Source: Butyrivibrio sp. NC3005
GTDB lineage: Bacteria; Bacillota; Clostridia; Lachnospirales; Lachnospiraceae
Length of the DNA stretch: 56,755 nt
Assembly (NCBI RefSeq): GCF_000424545.1
Contig: NZ_AUKC01000026.1
Coordinates: 1 to 56,755 of the forward strand
Direction of reading: 5' to 3'
Shown: piece after piece, positions 53,151 to 56,755 of the stretch
Layout: each line of letters opens with the position of its first letter
Position numbering within the stretch: the first letter of the stretch is position 1
Position numbers and translations under genes: made by a program
Notes under the pieces: generated by a model
What the model saw: the letters and a program-made list of their open reading frames with translations, nothing else
Told to the model about the DNA's origin: nothing
The model's database searches: none

Positions 53151-53716
53151 ACCGTTCCTCCTTTTCGCATTGTTGATGTAGTTTATTTTGGTTTACTTAA
53201 TGTGATTACGTTTATGAAACTTTGAATATTTTGGATTAGTAGTTTGATTTGTTATTTTTGAATACTGATTTTTTATTAATTTTCTTTTTTATATCTAATA
53301 ACTCCTTGCTTTTCCTGATGAAAACAAGAACCCTTGACTTCTTGCTGAGATTTAGGATAATCATCAGCAAGAATCCTGCTTCGCAGGACAAAATTTCTCT
53401 TGACGACAAATTTTGGTCTGATACGGTTCTTGATTTTCCTGATGAAAACAAGAACCTATAAATACTTTAATGTAGATTTGATAATAATGCATTACAAAAA
53501 TTGCTATATATGGTACTAATATTGCTATTTTTCATGATATATGCCATATTTTTTTGGTCAGAGCAGCTTATTTGTATACAGTATACCTATAATATATGCG
53601 TTTTCTTTGCAAAAATATGGTATAATTACCACATCTTGTAAGGATTCTCTTATCAGTATTACCATAAGACTTTTAGACATATCAATATTGCTATGTTTTG
53701 TAATGGGAGAAAAAGT
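53151..53716. other. Divergent regulatory region between the sugar ABC operon and the AraC gene
   Basis: It contains repeat R1 copy C (53336-53460), preceded by a partial extra copy of the R1 3' end (53309-53332). The promoters of both divergent operons must lie here; TATAAT-like strings occur near 53590-53625. No other gene is visible. Confidence 0.5.
53336..53460 (+). repeat. Structured dispersed element R1, copy C
   Basis: Stems CTTGCTGA/TCAGCAAG, TCCTG/CAGGA, AAAATTT/AAATTTT and GGTTCTTG/CAAGAACC. The last stem differs from copies A and B by a paired C-G for A-T change. A duplicated 3' end lies just upstream (53309-53332). Confidence 0.85.
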
Positions 53717-54700
53717 ATGAAGAGTGATTTAAATCTAAACATGAATGCCAAAGAAATAGTCTATCACAAAGTTGGAACCAATCTAAGAGTATTCGTGAAC
53801 AGACTTCATTCTGATTTTCCGCCGCATTGGCATACTGATATAGAAATCATTAAGCCTATAGATGCCCCTTATAAGGTAATCTGCAGTAATCAGACTTACA
53901 CAGTTGACATCGGAGACATTCTGCTTATATGCCCTGCTGTACTTCACGAAATCTTCTCTATAGCTCCAGGTTCCAGATTATATATTCAAGCCGACTTTTC
54001 TGGAATTATCACTTTAAAAGAATTAGAACAAGCCTTCCGTCTTATGTCTCCAGCACTCCTTATAAAGAAAAAGAGCTGTCCAAAGAAGATATATGAACAG
54101 CTCTGTACTTATATTGATATGATTTCGAAATTGTACTTTGGACCTTCTATTTCAGCTCCCGAAGAAATAGAACTAGATGATGCTATAATAGCATATACTG
54201 AACTTGCGCCTTACGAAGAACTTGAGATTTATTCTAATCTCATGCTCTTCATCTCTCTATGCGGCAAAAACTTAAATCTATTCCACAATTCCCAGAAGAA
54301 AGAACCTTATTCCGTTTTCAAGAACCATGTATCACTTAGCAACGTATGTTCTTATATATCAGATCACTTTACCCAAGATATATCTTTGGAACGTATTTCT
54401 GCATATGCAGGCTTTAGTAAATATCATTTCGAAAGGATTTTCAATGAATATACCGGTATGTCCTTTTATCAATATCTTCAACAAATGAGGATAGGCTATG
54501 CTCAAACATTATTGTCCAATCCTGAATTGTCGATTACAGACATCTCATATCAGGCTGGATTTTCGAGCTGCATAGCCTTTACCAGAGCTTTCAAAAAAAG
54601 TACCGGATATACGCCTTCTCAATATAGAATGCTCAATGAAGTTCAGCATTCCCTTCCTGCTAATCCTCATTTTGCAAAAAATAGGGTTCTTTCTTCATAG
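53717..54700 (+). CDS. AraC-family transcriptional regulator
   Basis: 327 residues from the ATG at 53717 (GGGAG 7 bp upstream). An N-terminal cupin-like sensor domain (HSDFPPHWHTDIEI) is followed by the C-terminal double HTH (VCSYISDHFTQDISLERISA, then YAGFSKYHFERIFNEYTG and DISYQAGFSSCIAFTRAFKK). It is divergent from the sugar-binding-protein operon and is its likely regulator, responding to an imported sugar. Confidence 0.92.
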   Translation: MKSDLNLNMNAKEIVYHKVGTNLRVFVNRLHSDFPPHWHTDIEIIKPIDAPYKVICSNQTYTVDIGDILLICPAVLHEIFSIAPGSRLYIQADFSGIITLKELEQAFRLMSPALLIKKKSCPKKIYEQLCTYIDMISKLYFGPSISAPEEIELDDAIIAYTELAPYEELEIYSNLMLFISLCGKNLNLFHNSQKKEPYSVFKNHVSLSNVCSYISDHFTQDISLERISAYAGFSKYHFERIFNEYTGMSFYQYLQQMRIGYAQTLLSNPELSITDISYQAGFSSCIAFTRAFKKSTGYTPSQYRMLNEVQHSLPANPHFAKNRVLSS

Positions 54701-54838
54701 GTCAGCGAACTGCTTCATGGCGATGCATTCTTTCTATCTGCCTTCGGCGCTATCTTCGTTGCCAGCATGCTTGTTGGTTCATTGGTTTTTCCTATGATTT
54801 ACAAGCGTTTAAATGCCAAAAGAGAACTTGAGATTTAG
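54701..54838 (+). pseudogene. C-terminal remnant of a membrane transporter
   Basis: Directly after the AraC stop, a 46-codon frame with no start reads SELLHGDAFFLSAFGAIFVA and continues through one hydrophobic segment to KRLNAKRELEI and a stop. Its style is the last helix and tail of a major-facilitator-type transporter. The rest of the gene is gone. Confidence 0.5.
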
Positions 54839-54852
54839 GATAGTCTCAAAAA

Positions 54853-56457
54853 TCATTTAACTGTTTTTAAAAAATCCTTGATTTTCTGTGCAAATTCCTC
54901 AGGTAATTGTCCCTGAGGAGAATGTCCGCAGCCATCCATAAGAATTACGCAAGCCTTTGGAGCAGAAATACTATCAGCATAATCCTTAACAAGACCAACA
55001 GGACATACCCAATCACAAGATCCTGACAAAAGAAGTACCGGCATATTATATGAATCATTTGATTGCAGGATATTGAAATTCATCATATACTCGCCAAGAG
55101 ATTTTTCAACAAGTTGATTATACCTTTTGCCACCCATCAATACTTCCATTTCAATCATATACCATCTGATATCATCAACACCCACAATAGGACTTGATAA
55201 TGCCGCAAGTGTCGAAACATCTTTGGTTACAGACTGCGGATGATACTTACTTACAAGTTTTCTAAGCTGCAAGAGATTCTTAATACTCATATCAGAAGAA
55301 AACTTAGCATATGCTTCTTCCATTTCAGAAGTATTATCACCTTTTTCCTTAGCAATTTTAAGCGCATCTTCATAAGAATAAGTCTCTCCGTAGTAATTCT
55401 GCTCATTTACACATTGGCCTACTCCGATATATGCAGATACTTTCTCAGGATGAGAAAGAGCATACCTGCTGCCAAGCATAGTTCCGTATGAATGTCCAAG
55501 AATAATTACCTGATTTTTTCCAAAACGCTCGCATGAATAATCTACAAGTGCATCAAGGTCTGAAAGCTGCTGTTCAAAAGTCAAAGTCTTGTTATCAGGA
55601 TCAACAGCTATATTACGATAGTAAGACCTGCCGCATCCCCTTTCATCCCAGCTGATAACTGTATACTCGTCAGCAAGATAATCCTGCCAGCAATAATCAA
55701 TGAATGTAGTCGGCTCTCCAGGCCCTCCATGAAGAGATATAATAACTGGATTGTCTAGTGACTTACCTATTATCGAAATATATTCTTCCTGATCATTTAG
55801 CTTTACATATATCTGTTCATTTATGCCATTCTTATACCTGATTGCATGTGAAAGCTGGTTGATATTACGCCATCCAATAAAAAATATAAAAGCTCCGAAG
55901 ACGACCCCAAGGATAAGAATACAAATAGCCTTTAGTATTCCCAAAAGTATACGAAGAGAAAGCTTTCTCTTTTTCTTAGGACCATATGTTTCCTTCCTGT
56001 GAGCAAGATGTATACCAATATGACCGATACCAAGAATGATAGCACCTATCAGCATAAGTATGTTGCCGCCATAGATACCAAGTAGAAAAAAAGCTATGAC
56101 TGGAAGCGTTGCTCCTGCAACAGGAATTCCCAAGATACCACTGTAAAAATCCTCCATAGTCTTTGGACTTTTAAAATATCTAATCCAAAAGATTTCATAA
56201 AGCACCATGCATAAAAATGATATGAATAGAACTATACTCCAAAAATGAAAGCCTTTGAAGTTAAAATCAGAAAAAATCAAAGCAATTGGTGTTACTAAAA
56301 ATTCTCCGGTTCTTTCAAGCGCTCGAAGAACTTTATTTTCATTCACAACATATTTTTCATAATCCGTGGGCTTATTTTTTACCCAAATTAGATTAGGAAC
56401 AACAAGCATAATAATCCATAATAATCCTATGTAAGAAAAACCAAAATTCATATTCAC
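54853..56457 (-). CDS. Membrane-anchored alpha/beta hydrolase (S33 peptidase-like)
   Basis: 534 residues. About six transmembrane segments fill the first 210 residues. The C-terminal alpha/beta hydrolase follows, with HGGPGEPTTF, WDERGCGRSYY, the nucleophile Ser in LGHSYGTMLG, Asp in SGSCDWV and His in DGCGHSPQG. HGGPG and DxRGxGxS mark the proline iminopeptidase-like S33 group. An ATG at 56451 and a GTG at 56457 are both possible starts. An IS607-type element ends only about 40 bp upstream, so its promoter may be disrupted or supplied by the element. Confidence 0.85.
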   Translation of the reverse strand: MNMNFGFSYIGLLWIIMLVVPNLIWVKNKPTDYEKYVVNENKVLRALERTGEFLVTPIALIFSDFNFKGFHFWSIVLFISFLCMVLYEIFWIRYFKSPKTMEDFYSGILGIPVAGATLPVIAFFLLGIYGGNILMLIGAIILGIGHIGIHLAHRKETYGPKKKRKLSLRILLGILKAICILILGVVFGAFIFFIGWRNINQLSHAIRYKNGINEQIYVKLNDQEEYISIIGKSLDNPVIISLHGGPGEPTTFIDYCWQDYLADEYTVISWDERGCGRSYYRNIAVDPDNKTLTFEQQLSDLDALVDYSCERFGKNQVIILGHSYGTMLGSRYALSHPEKVSAYIGVGQCVNEQNYYGETYSYEDALKIAKEKGDNTSEMEEAYAKFSSDMSIKNLLQLRKLVSKYHPQSVTKDVSTLAALSSPIVGVDDIRWYMIEMEVLMGGKRYNQLVEKSLGEYMMNFNILQSNDSYNMPVLLLSGSCDWVCPVGLVKDYADSISAPKACVILMDGCGHSPQGQLPEEFAQKIKDFLKTVK

Positions 56458-56495
56458 CCGTTACTGAAAACTTATAAAAAGTTATAAACTTTTAT

Positions 56496-56640
56496 GTTTC
56501 ATTCCTACTTCATCGAGTATGCTTTTGACGATGAAAGCATCAATCTACTCACAAGTTCTTGTACTCTCCATAGGCGTAAATTCCGAATTAACGTATCCGT
56601 ACACATTTGCATTAACGTTCAAGTGTTAGCTTGCAAATTT
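56496..56640 (-). ncRNA. Omega-RNA-like structured 3' end of an IS607/IS605-type tnpB
   Basis: Read on the minus strand from the end of tnpB: a hairpin ACAAG/CTTGT, then a stem ATGCTTT/AAAGCAT (56534-56540 with 56519-56525). Five loop bases, CATCG (56529-56533), can pair with CGATG (56511-56515), making a pseudoknot. The scaffold ends in GGAATGAAAC at 56496, like known TnpB guide-RNA scaffolds. The guide would start ATAAAAGTTTATAAC from the flank. TnpB uses such RNAs as guides for DNA cutting. Confidence 0.65.
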
Positions 56641-56755
56641 TTCTCCATAAGCTTTTAAGTTTAGTGATGCCTGAAAATCTCTGTCTATGACATTTCCACA
56701 TTCACATCTATAAATCCTGTCAGATAATTTCAAATCTTTTTTGATATTTCCACAG
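56626..56755 (-). CDS. tnpB: TnpB (IS607/IS605-type RNA-guided nuclease), C-terminal part, runs off the window
   Basis: The last 42 residues read [20 protein letters not shown] then [14 protein letters not shown] and a stop at 56626-56628. The CG/CECG pairs are the TnpB zinc-finger knuckles. [10 protein letters not shown] is the third RuvC segment with the catalytic Asp. The N-terminal part lies beyond the window edge. The 3' end overlaps the omega-RNA. Confidence 0.88.
   Translation of the reverse strand, partial: CGNIKKDLKLSDRIYRCECGNVIDRDFQASLNLKAYGEKFAS

Noticed and set aside
1..56755. CRISPR array
   Set aside because: No series of regularly spaced direct repeats was seen. R1, R2 and R3 are dispersed and folded.

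Overview
The window reads as chromosomal DNA of a low-GC, anaerobic, plant-fibre-degrading Firmicute, most likely a Lachnospiraceae of the Butyrivibrio/Pseudobutyrivibrio type. The clues are the cytoplasmic hemicellulose set (GH10 xylanase-esterase fusion, GH43, GH27), a sugar ABC transporter beside an AraC regulator, a flavinylated FMN-binding reductase, meso-diaminopimelate dehydrogenase, a T-box-controlled pheST, and an alternative (carboxyspermidine-type) polyamine operon. The species is inferred from gene content; no rRNA gene or other marker is present.

Layout. 1-179: 5' end of an IS607-type tnpA running off the left edge. 0.3-3.2 kb: ABC exporter and a helix-turn-helix regulator with a frameshift. 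3.2-4.9 kb: inverted repeats, a secreted transglutaminase-like protein and an inverted remnant of a paralogue. 4.9-7.8 kb: proA and a Lon-like AAA+ ATPase. 8.6-12.9 kb: a five-gene ABC exporter/lipoprotein operon whose upstream region has two direct repeats 21 bp apart, like a LytTR operator. 12.9-16.9 kb: an AgrC/AgrA-like two-component system (kinase frameshifted), two segmental duplications, small secreted proteins and a truncated ABC ATPase. 17-26 kb: a cation/proton antiporter and the polyamine operon (arginine decarboxylase, spermidine-synthase-like protein, carboxyspermidine dehydrogenase, carboxynorspermidine decarboxylase, agmatine deiminase, N-carbamoylputrescine amidase). 26-33 kb: ABC-2 exporter, GNAT acetyltransferase, pheST with its T-box. 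33-38 kb: GH43, CobW GTPase, GH27 and an unknown protein in one operon. 38-44 kb: methyltransferase, ddh, frameshifted DUF1963 protein, and a two-FMN-domain flavoprotein reductase. 44-54.7 kb: GH10-esterase fusion, HD hydrolase, EamA transporter, sugar ABC transporter, AraC regulator. 54.7-56.5 kb: a transporter remnant and a membrane alpha/beta hydrolase. 56.5 kb to the end: the 3' end of a TnpB gene with an overlapping omega-RNA-like structure.

The most striking content is intergenic. Two families of highly structured dispersed repeats, called R1 (about 125 bp, three copies) and R2 (about 150-250 bp, three copies in both orientations), show compensatory base changes in their stems. They look like folding RNAs or hairpin-forming mobile elements and are not explained by any gene here. 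A smaller family, R3, has one palindromic copy and one half copy.

Four genes (regulator, histidine kinase, small secreted protein, DUF1963 protein) are each broken by one missing base, three of them in homopolymers. This suggests base-calling errors or recent decay. Both window ends lie inside IS607-type elements in the same orientation, which suggests a contig bounded by a repeated insertion sequence.
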